Assembly: GCA_034509425.1 (NCBI GenBank)
Contig: JAVTVJ010000508.1
Location: 1,302,001-1,366,000 of the forward strand
Direction of reading: 5' to 3'
Length of the DNA stretch: 64,000 nucleotides
Source: Eopsaltria australis
Lineage: Eukaryota; Chordata; Aves; Passeriformes; Petroicidae
Made by a program: the position numbers and the translations under genes. The notes under the pieces were generated by a model that had not been told where the DNA came from, did no database searches, and saw nothing but the letters and a program-made list of their open reading frames with translations. Shown piece by piece: positions 39,823 through 53,824 of this stretch (the stretch's first letter is position 1; every line of letters starts with the position of its first letter).

Positions 39823-40220
39823 AGTGTCTCGGAGACACTTAGCCAGAGAAACTGCGGCCTGCGGTGTGGTGCAGGAACAGTCCAGTTTAGCTATCAGCTG
39901 AAGATGAATAATGAGAGGGCTCTTGGAATGCCTTTAATTCTGTGTGGATTTATTGCAGAGTCTTCACACAGAGGAGAGGCAGGGTCCAAGAGGCAGAGGG
40001 GCCCTCAGACACGGCCTTAAGAGTTACCATGTACCACCAATCACCAGGGGGTTTGGGGGAGTATAGGGAAGGCCTAAGGGTATTTGGTCCTATGGGATAG
40101 AGAAGGAAAGGGGCCCAGGAGATAACAGGGAATAGAACAAAGGCTCTTAGGGGGAGGGAGGAGATGATGGACACTAGCAGTGGCTACTCTGGTTTGTCCT
40201 GGGTTAAACCATGGTCACTT
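39823..40220 (-). mobile_element. Probable minus-strand ERV LTR
   Basis: On the minus strand a GC-rich U3-like segment (with CCAATCACCAGGGGG read on the plus strand near 40037-40051, a reverse ATTGG box) leads to an AATAAA polyadenylation signal (TTTATT on plus at 39949-39954), then about 110 bp to a terminal AGTGTCTCGGAGACACT palindrome at 39823-39839. Order and spacing suit an LTR whose 3-prime end lies near 39825. The left edge is fairly well suggested; the right (5-prime) edge is a guess. No coding frame is attached. The ORFs on both strands across it are incidental. Confidence 0.5.
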
Positions 40221-41369
40221 CACTTTCCAGGGGTTTCCTATCTCCTTGGAACTTTCTCCACCAGTTATCTTTCTCCTTTTCTAAGTCTTCTCCCCCTGGG
40301 GTCTCTAAGGACACATCCACAGCAGCTACACATGGAAAGATTTTTTTTCACTCATAAATCCATAGAATTCTATTAGAGGTATCAGAATTAGTTTTCTCTT
40401 CCTTCCCTCTGCTGCCAAATTTAAAAACACTGAAATAACTTTCAGAACCCAAACTGTAACTTTTTACCAGCCTGAAATGGACTAAAAGTATTCCTTCTTA
40501 TAACTTTCAAAATCAGGTTTGGCCAAGTAAAAAGAGTTCTGGACACTGAAAATATAGGTCTTGGTCTAAATTTTGTTCTCAGACAAAATGTCAAACATAG
40601 TCAAGAATTGGAAATCTGTCATTAAGTCTCACAGACTGCAAAAGCCTCTGAGTAGGCTTAATGTTTTTCACCAAAACAGTTACAGTTTCACCAAAGCAGT
40701 CAGGTTTGCAAGTGTGAGAATCTTGTAAATGAATGCCATGGCACTATTAAGAGGTAAAAAAACTCCTATGAGACCTAACATAAGACTGTGAAACAAAGTA
40801 GGATGTAGTTATATACATGTCTAATGATTTCAAACCTAAAAACCTGAAATGAAGGTTTGAAAATTTTCCAGAATTATTTCAGATCTCCAGGATTTCTTTC
40901 CCTGCTCACAGTTCTCCCTCTCTGTTCTGGTACTTGGTCCTGATCTCAGATGCAAGCAGCAATAAGAGGAAAGTAACTTTCTGCTTAAACAGAGAATGAG
41001 AAAATTTAGGGTGGCATTTTTACTTGTTCCATTTTAGAGGAAACCCTTGGGACAACTTTGACATGGTCCACATATCAGTGCAAAATGACAGCAAGGAATT
41101 GTCAACTTCTATAGGTATAACTGAAAATTTAAGTACTCCCATATTTTAATTCCTTTAGGCCTTTCATGGCTACCTCTGCTGTGTTAAACCACCCTACAAA
41201 TTTTATGTATAAAATTTTTCTATTTTCCCTTCTGGATTTATGTTGTGGGGTAACCTTAGTCAGGATTTCTGGTACAGAAGGAAAGAGGTTGAGCCAGAAA
41301 TGACATATCCAAAAGGAGATATTGCAGTTTCTGCCTCCAGAACTCATAAAACCAAGAGAGAATCTAAAA
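40221..41369. other. Non-coding, no recognised feature
   Basis: AT-rich DNA between two retroviral pieces. An imperfect local duplication (TTTCACCAAARCAGT) occurs near 40668-40701. Nothing else recognisable. Confidence 0.5.
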
Positions 41370-42082
41370 ACTTCCTCTTTTAGACTTCCAGCTTTCAGAG
41401 AGAAGAGGTTGCTCTCTCCCCTCCATGATGAGGTCCAGCCAGGCCACGCGGCTTTGCTGTTGGCCGGGGTGGCACGGAGGGGGAGGGGGAGTGGAGGGCC
41501 TGGGCCAGCCTTCAGTCCATCACAGCAGCTGTGGGTGAGGAAAGCCAGGTGGGCTCCGCTCGGCTCCAGCCTAGGTGAGAATTCTTTACTCTGTCACTCC
41601 AGGCTGAGCTGACTCAGCTTTGCCAGCCCTGCTGGGCCGGGTCAGGCAGACTCCACACACAGCCCAGTGTGTGGACTGGACTGAACCCCTGCAGCTCAGA
41701 GGCGGCTTGGATAGAGAGCAGCACAGACAAGCTCCTGTTCCTCAGCTCAAACGCTGAGAATGCTGCACTCAAACAATGCAGGCAGAGGTCATGTGACCAT
41801 TGCCCAGACAAGAGACAAATTAACCTTTTCAATGTCAGGATGGAACTTGCAAACCTCCATTTTCCCCTGCACAGAAAGAGAAAGAGTGAGAACACTTGCA
41901 AGAAATACAACATAAAGACTTCAAGTTAATGAAAGAAGCCAAGCCTATACCCAGAGAGGCAGGAGATGAGGAGTGCCCCAACTTTGAGACTGAAACTTCT
42001 CTTGTAAAGACATGTTGATAGACTCAGCTATAACATGCCCTGTAATATATGAGCAATGGTCTAAAAGAGTGAAAGGGGGGGA
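41370..42082 (+). mobile_element. Probable ERV internal remnant ending in a polypurine tract
   Basis: A GC-richer block (about 41400-41720) is followed by more A-rich sequence and ends with GTGAAAGGGGGGGA at 42069-42082, immediately before an LTR start. A polypurine tract in this position primes plus-strand synthesis in retroviruses, so the DNA upstream should be proviral internal sequence. No gag, pol or env domain is readable; the 96-codon and 99-codon frames here (plus 41322-41612, minus 41614-41913) show none. The left border is set only by the change in composition. Confidence 0.45.
42069..42082 (+). promoter_or_regulatory. Polypurine tract
   Basis: A 14-base purine-only run apart from one T (GTGAAAGGGGGGGA), directly followed by TGTAATG. 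The position and the G-run at its 3-prime end fit a retroviral polypurine tract marking the 5-prime border of a 3-prime LTR. Confidence 0.6.
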
Positions 42083-42721
42083 TGTAATGTTCTAGCTGCA
42101 ATCAGTGGACTAAGACTCCTGTGTAAAGATTCCTTGCCCCGGGAATAATAGAAGACTTGTGTTGCCAATAATGAGAAAAGGGGATTTTGTTGCTGCTGTA
42201 GTAAAACAGTTCACCCACAAAAGAGTACCTCAGTGACCATGATATGCCCACTGTAGTGGTTCTGAGAAAGCTACTAAAGTGGGAGGGATTTTTCAGAACA
42301 AGCAGATCTTTTTTCCTCTGGGCGGCTGCTTGTTGTGAGGCTGACAACCATAGGAACAGTATTTCCTGTGGGAATCAACATGGTAAAGAAAAAGAAAACT
42401 TCTCTCTCTACATGAACTGAGAAAAGGCTATTCCAGAGGTGTTAAACTGACTAAAAGTCAAAGTGTTGCCTTATTGTATAGTCAGTGGGAAAGAAATTGG
42501 GGGGGGGCAGGGAGAAGAAGGGTGTTCTAAAGGTTTTGTTCTGGATCCTGGTTTTTATTATTTCTTTTTTTTAAATCTGTAAATAAATTCTCTTTATATT
42601 CCTTAAAGTCTGAACCTGCTTTACCTATGTCTAATCCTTATCTCATAGCAAAATTGAGTAATTTTAGTAAATATGCTGGTGTTTAACCAAAAACTCTAAT
42701 TAGTGAACTCAAACCACTACA
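42083..42721 (+). mobile_element. Avian ERV (ERVL-like) 3-prime LTR, plus strand
   Basis: It begins TGTAATG just after the polypurine tract and ends AAACCACTACA. The 3-prime portion carries AAATCTGTAAATAAATTCTC near 42574-42593, containing an AATAAA polyadenylation signal, then TTTATATTCCTTAAAGTCTG, as in avian ERVL-type LTRs. A second possible start, TGTAGTGGTT at 42252-42261, is the exact reverse complement of the last ten bases (AACCACTACA, 42712-42721), so a shorter 470-bp LTR is an alternative. No target duplication is evident at either choice. I favour the longer form because of the tract before it. No matching 5-prime LTR occurs in the window. Confidence 0.7.
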
Positions 42722-45700
42722 ACTTAAAATATCACAAATAAAAAGCTCTGATACTTTTATAATTTGTAAAATAGACATATTAATGGAATGTTTTGGAGTC
42801 AAATTCTTTCTCCATCTCTCTTGAAAATATGTATTCTTAAAAGGTAGCCACATCACTAATAATCAGATAAAAATTGAATATTCTGCTTAAAATAAGAGTT
42901 AAACCTTTTGAAAAACTGAAATATAAAACAGAATTTAAAAAAACACAAAAGAGAAGAAAACTTGGTCAAAAACAGTAGAAATTTTTCAGGATGAGTCTCT
43001 ATGTGCATGCGCATGCATATATGTTTTTAATTTTTAATCATGCATCCTATACTTCTAATTAAAGAAGCATTAGCAAACACACAGAAATTGTGACTCTGAG
43101 TAAACATTGATATGGGTATCTTCTTTCATTTATCTTTCACTGTCACTGCTGCTTCATGTGTATGTCCATCATAAACTCTCCTGCAATACTTGATGCTACT
43201 GACTTCAAATTATTTTATAAGAATCATTTTATATTATTTTATAAGAACAAATACACATCTTTAAAAAATAATTAGATATATGTATTCTGAGAAGTCAAAA
43301 GTTAGGACAGAGGTAGAGAGATCTAAGGGTGTCTTTTGTACTTCGATGTCAATGCATTTTTTACATTAATATATTGAGGTTTGTGAGCAATCTTGAGGCT
43401 TCCCACAGTTGCAAAATTTCATTCACTGAAATGTGGAATGGCTTGGAATTTCAAATACAAAATCTCACCTCACTTCCAAATTAACATAGTATTTATCTAA
43501 GCATATAGAAAGATTGTTGTTGGATGTGTGGTAATGTAGGGGTACATTTTTTTCAGGTGAACATCATGACAGTGTAGCTCTTTTTCACTAACAGCAGCAG
43601 CTTTCACTCTAAAGAACTTCCTTTTGTGTATATATATTACTTCCAGGTGTCAGAAAACATGCTATACTACAGCCTAGTCTAACATACCGCTTTATATGAA
43701 TGAAGACCCCTCACATCCAATTGAAAAAATGTGACATTTATTTAACTGTGTGTGCTGACACTTAATGTGTGCTGATGCTGAAATTCCAATAAGTGAAATT
43801 TCTTATGTGACACAGTGGCAATTTTGAAAGTGAAGAAATATAATGCTAAATAGTGAAAAATCACCACCTTTTTAATGAAACAACAGAGAACAACAATTGT
43901 CCTAACTATGCAAAACCTTCAGTGTAATGACAGCAATTGCACTGTGAGTTTCCCTCATTTTCATTTGGAACACTAGTAAATTGTGAGTTTCAAAAAATTT
44001 TCATTCTTTTTCTACACACAGTTTCTACAAGAGTACAAAAATGTTTCTTCTAGAGAACATCTACCTGCAAAAGGATACTAACAATGATCAGCAGCGTTGT
44101 TCAAAATCACCATTTTGAGAAGTTGGAGGACTTTGGAAGTTATTTTTTTTCCCTATATAAGTATGCTAGACTCAAATAAATTAGGCAGAGACAATTAGGT
44201 AACAGAAAGGGCATAAAAGCCCTCAGGAAAGAAGCAATAAATTAATGTCTAAAATTTTGTGTACTTAGCTCATAGTAAAGCTGTAAGAGCATGTGAGAAG
44301 AACCCTCACACTTTTTTTCTTTTTTTTCTCTGCTCTCAAATCCTAACACAGACCACTCCATGACTGACTACAAATACACATGGTATCCCCATTTTTTAGT
44401 TATATTGGGACAGGAATCTTCCTTTTATTAAATATGTTGGATCAAAGAGTGCATCTCTCCAGAATTACCTGTTTTCTAACTGATGATGTGATATGTCCTG
44501 TTGGATATATATGTAGTGATTTTTTGTTTCACATTTAAGGTTACAAACTAAATGAATGGTGAACATTGACAGTGAAACCACCAAGAATCTCCTTATGATT
44601 CTATATCAGTTTTAAATTTTTGTTTGTGACAATCACATCTGAGCTTTAGAGAGGCATATGGATTTTACAGGATCTTTTTGACTGTAAGACATAAGCCAGT
44701 TCTGTTTATGGAAATTAAAAAAAATGCCTTACGCACTGCAGACTGAGTTCTATTTTATTTAACATGTCAAAGTGGTAAAAGAAGAATGTCAAGCTTGACA
44801 CTGAAATGTGTGCTTTGCCTAACCTAAAGAATGTCTTCCCTGCAAAGATGGAAAGTAATTAATAATCAAACTTCAGGAAACTAGCTAATGTGCTAAACTG
44901 GGCTTTCATGGAGCTTTAATTTCCAAGGCAACTAAATGGAGAAAACAGAATCTTTCACTGAAGTAACATGTGCAGGAAATAATGTATTTGTTAATTCCTT
45001 TATATATCAGGTATTCTGATACTTGATATTAAGAGCACTACTGAGAGCTATAAAACAGTACTGAAAAGTTGAGATTTAGACATGGCATTTATATTCAAGT
45101 TACAAGAGATATGTATTGAATTTAATGAGATGTTTGACAATCAGCACTCATCAATATCTGACAGTAAAATTCATACTATATGAGAGTTCAATGTAGCCTT
45201 CGTTCATACAGAATGAATACTGACTGCACTGTAATAGTTAGCTAGGAAAGGAAGATCATAACAGAATAGTGTCAAAAACAGTGATGTTAGAAACTTAAAA
45301 CTCTGTAACTATTGCAATTATGAAAGCTACCCTGGCAAAAGAAATGCTGTAATATACTCAGAAGACATTACATTGGCATGCTTACTTTTTTTCCTTAAAT
45401 TTCTAAAAACATGTTCTTGTGACAACATTAGCTTTTTCTCCTGGAAGAGGTTCTTGTCTCTCCTTATTTTTATTTGTGAGATATTTATACAAAGAAGTAA
45501 TTTTGTCTCTTAGCTTTTATTTTATACTTATCTGTCGCTTAGAAACAGAATTAAGGTATTACTTGGTAGATGGTAACAGCATCAGCTAAAAATGCACCTG
45601 TCACTGAAAGTTTCATTTCCTTTTCATTTGTGACTGGATAAATTTATCATATATACGCTATTTCTTGACCTAAGCAATAAACAACTGGAAAGAAGATATC

Positions 45701-48700
45701 TTAAATTGGCCAGACTCTGCAAAAAAATATGTAGACATTTTACTGTAATTGACTGTGCTACTGAGATTAGAATTGTTGAAACCAGAATTTAAGCCTTCAT
45801 TTATCAGACAAAAAGCTAGTGAGATGGAAAGGAACTAAGTAATTACCGCAGCAATTCATCTGTCAAACCTTTCACAATTCTTCAACAAGGGTTTACTGAA
45901 GGGAGACTCCAATGCACAACAAAGGGTAATTGCAATATGAGGAAGTGATGCTTATTTTGGTGGACCTGCATTTACAAGGACTGTGTGTTTTAAACTGTCA
46001 TTCCATATTTAGTTTTCCCCTTTATCCTGTATTGTCCCCAAGCATCTAATCAAAATAGACTTAGATACCACATGAATTAGAAATCACTCTAAAACCACTG
46101 AGATTATCATTAGCAATCAATGCTGCTGTATAATAACAGCTTAGCAAACTTCTGACCTGCATTTATTTTAAGCAATTTGAAACTATAACTGGGAAGAAAA
46201 AATCAAAGGAAACTGGGGTAAAAGATACAGGAACATCTTAAAAATAATTCTTCAAAGGAGTCTCAAATTTAACTAAGATATTTTTAAAATGTTTAATATT
46301 TAATTAGAGGGAATCAGAATTCATGCTAATCACAAATTTACCTCTGAACTAGAAAGACTACTTGAGTAGAAGATGTTAGAAAGTTCATTTTGCAGATTAC
46401 TGAAAGCTTACTAAAGATTCAGTGAGGAACTTGGTCCTTCAGATGAGATGTCAGATGATATGAAAGTACCCAAGTCCCAAATTGTGACATATAAACCCAA
46501 TTATTTGAATATTACCACAAAACTATTACAATTACAGCAAGTAAACTGATATACTGTACTCATTGGACTTTAGAACCTATCCTCATCTTGTGAGCTGAAC
46601 TTCTACAAAAAAATTCTTTTCGGTGATACTGTAATTTACAGTAACATTTACATGTGAAGTTATCGTGCACAAATGCTTTGTTTCCTCCTCAACTAATATC
46701 AGGCAGGTCAGAGCATTTGCTGGCAACTAGATTAAAATATGAGTGATTTTGAAGCTAAAACTTTTAAAATGACAGTTACTCAGTGATGTCTGATGCAATG
46801 CAGTGCAGCAGAGACAGGATACAGATTTGGCCAGAGCTGAGTTTTTCCAATCACCTATTAAAATGTAAGTCACTGTCCCAAGTACTGGACACTCCCTATG
46901 TCTCATTAGTAAACGATGCCTCAGCAGTTGGCCATTACTTAGTATCAACTAGCCTTTCCAGTATGCAAAATAAAACTGATTTTTAGTATCCATCTTTACA
47001 ATGACACCTGAAAAATTCAGGGCTCTTTGAAATCTTTTTTTTTTTTTAATAAAAAGCAATGAAAGTGATTGATGTAAGGCTCCCAGCAGATGGTCTAGAT
47101 CATGACTATACAGCCTAAGATCAGAAGAGCATTTATGGTCCAGTACTTCCCAACATTTTATCTTAACATTTCACAGAGGTCAGACTCTGGGGAAACCAAT
47201 TTGTCTGTCTTGGAGGTCTCAGACAGATTGCCTTTTGAAAATCAATCTTATCCTTTACTTCTGCTTATTCCTGAACCCTGTGCTGTCACACTTCTCCACG
47301 CAACCATGCAAGCAAAGAAAGGCTGTAACTTGAGCCTATTTTTTCTGGAGCTGAAAAAGATAGACAGAATGACCTACCTGCACACCAAATAGAGTACCAA
47401 AAAGTGAATTCTGGTCAGACTGAAACAAAGTAACAATGTCTGTGGATTTTCTCCCCTTTCTCTTATTTTGCAGGTGCATACTACAGAAGGCTTTCTCTGT
47501 GGTGTCAGAGGGCTGGTCTGGCTATTGGAACAGCAGACAAACATTACTACATGTTTATAATTTTGGAGACAAAAGAGTTATACATGAATACAGAATAGCA
47601 CATTTGTAGTACTTTGCTACTGTATTTCTGACAGGCAAAGGACAGCTAAAACAGTTCTATATAAACATTTAAATTGTGTATTTAAACAACTTTGTATATT
47701 TAATAATAGGCGTTGTAAGCCTTAATGGATGAAATATATATTAAGTTGTTCTGGACAAGGCACTGAATCATCATAAATGAGAGCCAAAGAAATTAGTTTA
47801 CTGGACTTTGAATGACTTGGTAACAGTTACTCAAGATAAAATTTTAATTCAGTTCATATTTTGGATAGATATCTGTTAATTTTTTGACCATATAACAGTT
47901 TTTTTATAGTTTTAAAGAGTATTCTTTAATTTTATGAAAGAGAAGGCTAGAAAATCTTCATCAAGACTCAAAGATTTCTCCTATTTGGCAATCCACTTTT
48001 GTTTGCCCTGAAAGTACATTGGCAAAGTTGGTATATGACTGTTGAGAATTTCTACAACTAATAACCAGTAAAAGTTCATGGGCTACTTGTATTCATGATT
48101 TCTTTAAGTATAATATTCCTTTTTGCAATTCCATGTAACATGTCAGAAGCCTACTCATATTTTGGTGGTAAAATCAAGTTACTTCTGTACATGGTAAATG
48201 CATAAAAAAATGCATCTCTCCATTCATTGTAAGAAATTACTGTTTAACAGCCTCTGTAAGATAAATTGAATCCTTCCACTGTTACCAGTTTCAAACAAAA
48301 AGTAAGATGTGCTGTGTTGAGGTAATTCCTGAAACACACGGTGCTTACTAAGTGATTTGGAGTCTGACCTGTGTACACAAGAGACAGATCTTTCTCTAGC
48401 TATAGGAATATGTAACTCAGCCTGAGACTCTCATGCTCCAGAACACACATCTCTCAAGGAGACTCTTCCTCAACATCTCTCTAGTCTGTCTGTGCCTGTT
48501 TTCACAACTCATACTTCAGACTGACACTACAGCAACGCATCTGCACTGCCCTCACTAGGTGTTTGATTTGTGTATGTGATGTAAGGGCAAGCAGGTTTCT
48601 ACAGCTGAACTGTGATCATCTCCTGTGTTAGCAATAATTTAGTAACTTTAGCAGTTTCTCTTTTGAATAAAGGATTTTTTCCAATAGCCTTATTATTCCT

Positions 48701-51700
48701 GGTTCTAGTAAGGTCATGTCTGAGAGCTTATCACATATTCCCCAAGGAAGCTCTTCTGCAGTAGGAATAGATATTTGTTTCTTTCTGTTGACTAGTGATA
48801 TTTTTCTAATATTTTCCTACCAATATGGCTAAGATCTGATCATGTCATCGTAACAAGTCATCTAATTTAAGACCATTATTCTCAATGTACCTGGTCCAGA
48901 AAAGCACCAAAAATATGGAGGTAAAACAAACTTCTAAGAGTAATTTTCTCTCTGGGAAAACACAAGAGGATTCTGCTATGCTCAAAGATTGACAATCCTT
49001 CTGTCAGACCCTTTGGAGGGGAAAAAAACAAAAGTCATTGAGAAGAGCATTTACATTCTGTACTTTATACAAAGCACTTCTATCAAGAGGGTTTTCTTTG
49101 AAAGTGGAAAAGATTAATCCTCAAGGAAATTTTAATTCTTTTATGAAGAAAGCATTTTATTTAGTTCTTCATTTTGGAAATAACGATAGAAGTAATTAAG
49201 GTAATAATTCCATGCAATTCCTTTTCAAGTAAAATTATGATGTTTATTATCCAAGCTAATTTTTCTTTTGAGGCAAAAATGGTGTTGAGTGTTTCTTCCT
49301 ACAGAACAACAATTTAATATGAGTTGGATGGAATAGAAGACCTGGGCACATGGAGCTCCCAGATTGTAAAGGGCTGCAGATATAAATATTTTCTGTAGAG
49401 AATGCAACAAATCCTGATGCTGTTGAGTTCAGGGCCCCAACTCACACATGATCTGTGGTGGGGCTCACAGACAACATATTTCCCATCAGAGCTACCCACA
49501 TGGCTCACTACATCAGTTATTTTCCAAGAATTCAATTTGTGAATACAGTGGAAGGACAAGGCCTTAGGATCTTCTGCCCAGCTGCTATGAACATTACTGC
49601 AACAAGAACCCTATAGGACATATACACTCAAAATATTGCTCCAAATACAACTATTCTCCTCAAAATAATTTTATTCTGGTTCAGCTGACTACCAGCACAG
49701 GCTATGAAATCTTACTTTTCCTTTAAGGATTTTATTAGGTACGTAATTCCTTTACTTGACACTCCCTACCTGCTACTGGAACAGGCCCTATGCTTAGCAT
49801 CACTTCATGATACAGCTTGTGAAGCATGGCTCTCTCACTTGTCTTGACACTTTCCCTCACTTGAAGGAAAAAGCCTTTGTCTCTATGAGGCTCATTTGTA
49901 CACTCTCAAAAAATATGAATGGTTTTCTATTTTTAAAAATGTTTACCCTTCTCATGCAAAAAAATTATCTGCATTTCTTTCAGAGGCGTAAACAGCAAGC
50001 AAGAAATTTGAGGAAATGTGAATTGTGATAAATTGCTCTTTTTGTTTCCAAAACAAAGCAGCATGTAATTCAAACTGATTGAGGTACTGAAGTTGAAGAT
50101 TAACCATAGTGTAATTAAGAGCAAAACTTGGATCATCACATCTAAGAAAGTTCCACTTTTTTACCTGAAGTATCTGCAGAAAAACTGACATCACTTCTCT
50201 GCAGTGAACTGAAACATGATGAATTGACTATTATACCTTTGCCCATTTCATTATTTTCTTTTCTTGGGTTTGGTTTTCTCTGTATTATGGGTTATTCCTT
50301 GAACATATCTGTAAGAAAAATGACATGGATGCCTCTAAATATCAAATAGGTACCATATAGTTAATTTCTCTTATTCAGGGAAATACAGACAGTAATTTAT
50401 ACAAGGTTACATTTAATTAATAGAAACTAGCAAAGCTTAGAGCATATGTATAACATAACACATACATTTACAAGAATAATTTGTATTTAAAAATAAGTAC
50501 TACTGAGAGTAATTGCTGAAGAACAATTAGTTGGCCACAGATGGTTACTCTGTACAATTACTTGTTATTCTTTACCCCTAGCTGCATCAAATAAATGTAT
50601 TTAGAAATAAAAGCAATTTTTTTAGAGGTTAAAACATTCATCATGTTACTTCCTTTGAAATTCAGCTCTTTCCCTACCAGCTTTGATTTTCAGACAGTTT
50701 TTGCAGACCCCAAAGATTTTAATGGAGAAAATCTTTGGAGAAATACTAGGTGAAAAAAAACTCTGCAGGCAATGACAGGAGAGGACAAATACAGTGTGGT
50801 AGCACCGTGTCTCCACCACCTCCTTCTGCATGGCTGTGGTGTGTGGGTATTTGCTGTGGAGACAGGAGTGGGCTGCAATTGGAGGTGCTGGGAGAAGGGA
50901 TGGGCTTCAGCTGTGGGGGTGACACCCAAATTAGGGAAAAATGGCACTGGGTGCTTCTGTCAGCCACCTTTTAGTTTCAAGGAGACTTTTCAAGTAGAAT
51001 ATAGTCAATTTAAGAGTTGAGTGCAATTATTTATTGGCTGATACAAATCATAGATCTAAGATTACTGAGTTACAGAACTAGGTGTTAATATTCTCACAAC
51101 CTTAATGAGAGATTCAATGCATCTTCACTGACCTGGCAGTCACCAGTCATGTCAGAGAGGACTGGTCTCCACTGCTCCTTCAAATGGGCTGATGATCAGG
51201 GTTGCTGAGTTTTTGACTAATTTTATACTCTATTCCTGGAATTTTATATACTTCAAGGAAGTGTTTTCTCATTTAATCCCTTCCTGCTAACTACTGCAGT
51301 TGCAAAAATTTAACTTCTACGTATTTATTTTCTTATCTTGCACAGTTTTAGCAAACACATTCAAGTCAATTTTCTCAGTGAAACCAAGTCAAAGTTACAG
51401 AGTTGTGCTGCACCAACCTAGCCCTGGAAACACAAACAACTGAATGCCTCCACTGCCCAGTTATCCTGTGTTTTCCAGGTTGAAACCTACCACTTGCCCC
51501 TAAATTTTGACTTCTTAATGTTACTACTGGGCTAGTAGACTTTCTTTTTTCATCCTATATTCAAACCCTGTCGACTCAAAGACAAAATATGCAGGGGTCG
51601 AGGAACAGGAGGAGGGTGTGTTTAAAAGGTCACAGCTTGCGAGATCTCTTCTTATTTTGCATTTGGCTTATGAACTCTGTATCCCAGTGCCCAGGTAATG

Positions 51701-53824
51701 GATCTGATTTCCCTGAAAATAACTGGTTTCAGCATATTCTGAAGTAGGCCAGGAAGAATAACTGGTTGAATAAGCGATCCTGGCCAGCTTTGTCCTACTT
51801 CAACATGAGGAGAGCTGCTTCTATCCAAAGTGTTTAGGTTTTTGGTTTTTCCTGATTGAAGGGGGTACTGCCTTCCAAACATTTCTTGTAAGCACTTTCA
51901 GGAGTGACCTAGGGTAGTAATTTTCTGCCAGGGAACACATACACTCTCTCAGAGAAAGGAGAAAGCATCTTGAACTAAAAGTGGTGCAGAATAAAAGGGA
52001 GTAAAGAAAAAGGAGAAGGTAGTCTTTTATATTCCATCACTCTTACACTCAACCATGCAATTTTATAAATTACTCCCTCTCAGAACTAAGTCAACTCTGC
52101 CTGTTAACAAAAAGTTAATTTTCCTTAAAATGTTTCACTTAGGGTTATACTTATTCCATAACTTCTTCACGAAAATTCATCACTGAAGTTCTTATTTAAA
52201 TCTTTTGAAAAGGGACTTCATTGGTACATAGATGTGAATAGGATTAGAAACCAAAAGCTAGTATATCTTTTGTCATTTTTATACCATTAATTTGCTTTCT
52301 TTCATACACAGTAGGGGTGGGTTTTGTTTTTTATATGATCTCAGCTTTCTTTTTCAGGCTGACAAATTTTCAACGACATAAAGGAAGAGCATGAAGAATT
52401 TTAAAGGTCTCTCTGCTACCTATTTCACTCTTTATTCACTACGAAAAAACAATATTGAAAACTGACTTTTGCCTCTAGTTTTTAACTTTTTGTTTCAAAG
52501 AAACAAAAATTCACTTCCCAAAATCTCATATAAATCTTTTATTTGAGGGACCTGCAGCACTTAGACTTGTAAGTAATCTGTTTTTAATTATGTACAGTTT
52601 TACTTGAGTTCTTTCAGTTTTTCATTCTGTACATAGGGATGGAGAAAAAGAAAAAAAATTGTGGCAGGTTCAATGTTTAAAACATGTATTTTCTAATAAA
52701 TTTTGCATAAGTTATTCAGGAAATTCAGTCTTTATCACAACATATTTTTCCAAGGAATTCTGCTAGGATTGCTTCTTCAACAGAAAGTGGGAACAATTTC
52801 GGTTATTATCTTCAAATACTATTTCTGAATATGTATCTTCCCATAAGACAGAAATTGGATTTTGTTTAAATAGATGTTATGATAATTCAGAATCTGTCAC
52901 TGTGGTTTGAGAGTGTCAATTTGAGCTCTAGTGCTTTCCCTTAAGTCATATAACTCTCTTTTCCTGTTTTCTACCTTGTTTATCTTGCATTAATAAGATA
53001 AGACTGTCACAGGCTGATATCAAAACCAATTAAGAACTGAAAAGATCTGACTGTAGAGTGTGCATCTTACCTTCAAGATAAAACCTATTTTCACCCTCCA
53101 AGAAAATGAAGATTAAGGAAGAAAAATGCAGGATATGAAAAGCTAAGTACGTTTGGTTAACTTTAAACAGACAGCAGTTTACACAGACTGGTGCAAGAGG
53201 ATGACTGATAACAAGAGAGTGATCAGTATAAGCATCGCTCACCCTGGGTAAGCTGCTCACAACTTTACACAGTTTGCTGAGATATGCTATAGGACTAGTG
53301 GCTTCCAAGCTAGCTATCCCAAAATTCCATCATGTGTATTTCTGTGAGCTGAAGTCATAATGGGAAAAACAGTTCCGCTAAAAGAGGCCTACAGATTTTT
53401 TGTGGGAAAAGGCTCTTTCTAACTGAGGAGCAATAGAAAGTTGGGTGTTTTAAAAGTATGTCTATTCCAAAATCCCCTACACCAGCTGAAGGTGTTGTTT
53501 AGGGGAAACATTGGAAGATGGCAGCCACTGATAGTGATGCTTTCCTAGAATATTTTCTCAGATTGAATAAACTTTGACTTGGGGACTTTCTGAAGAAATA
53601 AGCAAATTGATGGAACGGTTTTAGGACAGGAACTGGAGAAAGAAATGGAGAGAGACACAGTAAAGACTGTATATACACATGAAGACAATTCTGGGCTTTT
53701 GTGAAAGGGACATCTGTCTGGAGATGGTTCAGGCAAGAAGAGTGGCATGCTGTGGGAGCAAGTTTGATCCCTCGCTGCTCCTAAGCAAGGACCCAGTTGT
53801 GCAATTGCAGTGCATTTGGGCCAC
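42722..53824. other. Long AT-rich, repeat-poor non-coding stretch
   Basis: About 11 kb with no recognised gene or mobile element. It contains an alternating purine-pyrimidine palindrome at 43000-43024, a 15-bp direct repeat (ATTATTTTATAAGAA at 43209-43223 and 43233-43247), and ordinary A/T homopolymer runs. Open frames are under 100 codons until the LTR edge. Confidence 0.55.
43000..43024. repeat. Alternating purine-pyrimidine run with 14-bp palindrome
   Basis: Twenty-five bases alternate strictly between pyrimidine and purine and contain the perfect palindrome TGCATGCGCATGCA at 43004-43017. The sequence type favours left-handed (Z) DNA or a small cruciform. No regulatory role can be shown from sequence. 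Confidence 0.85.
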
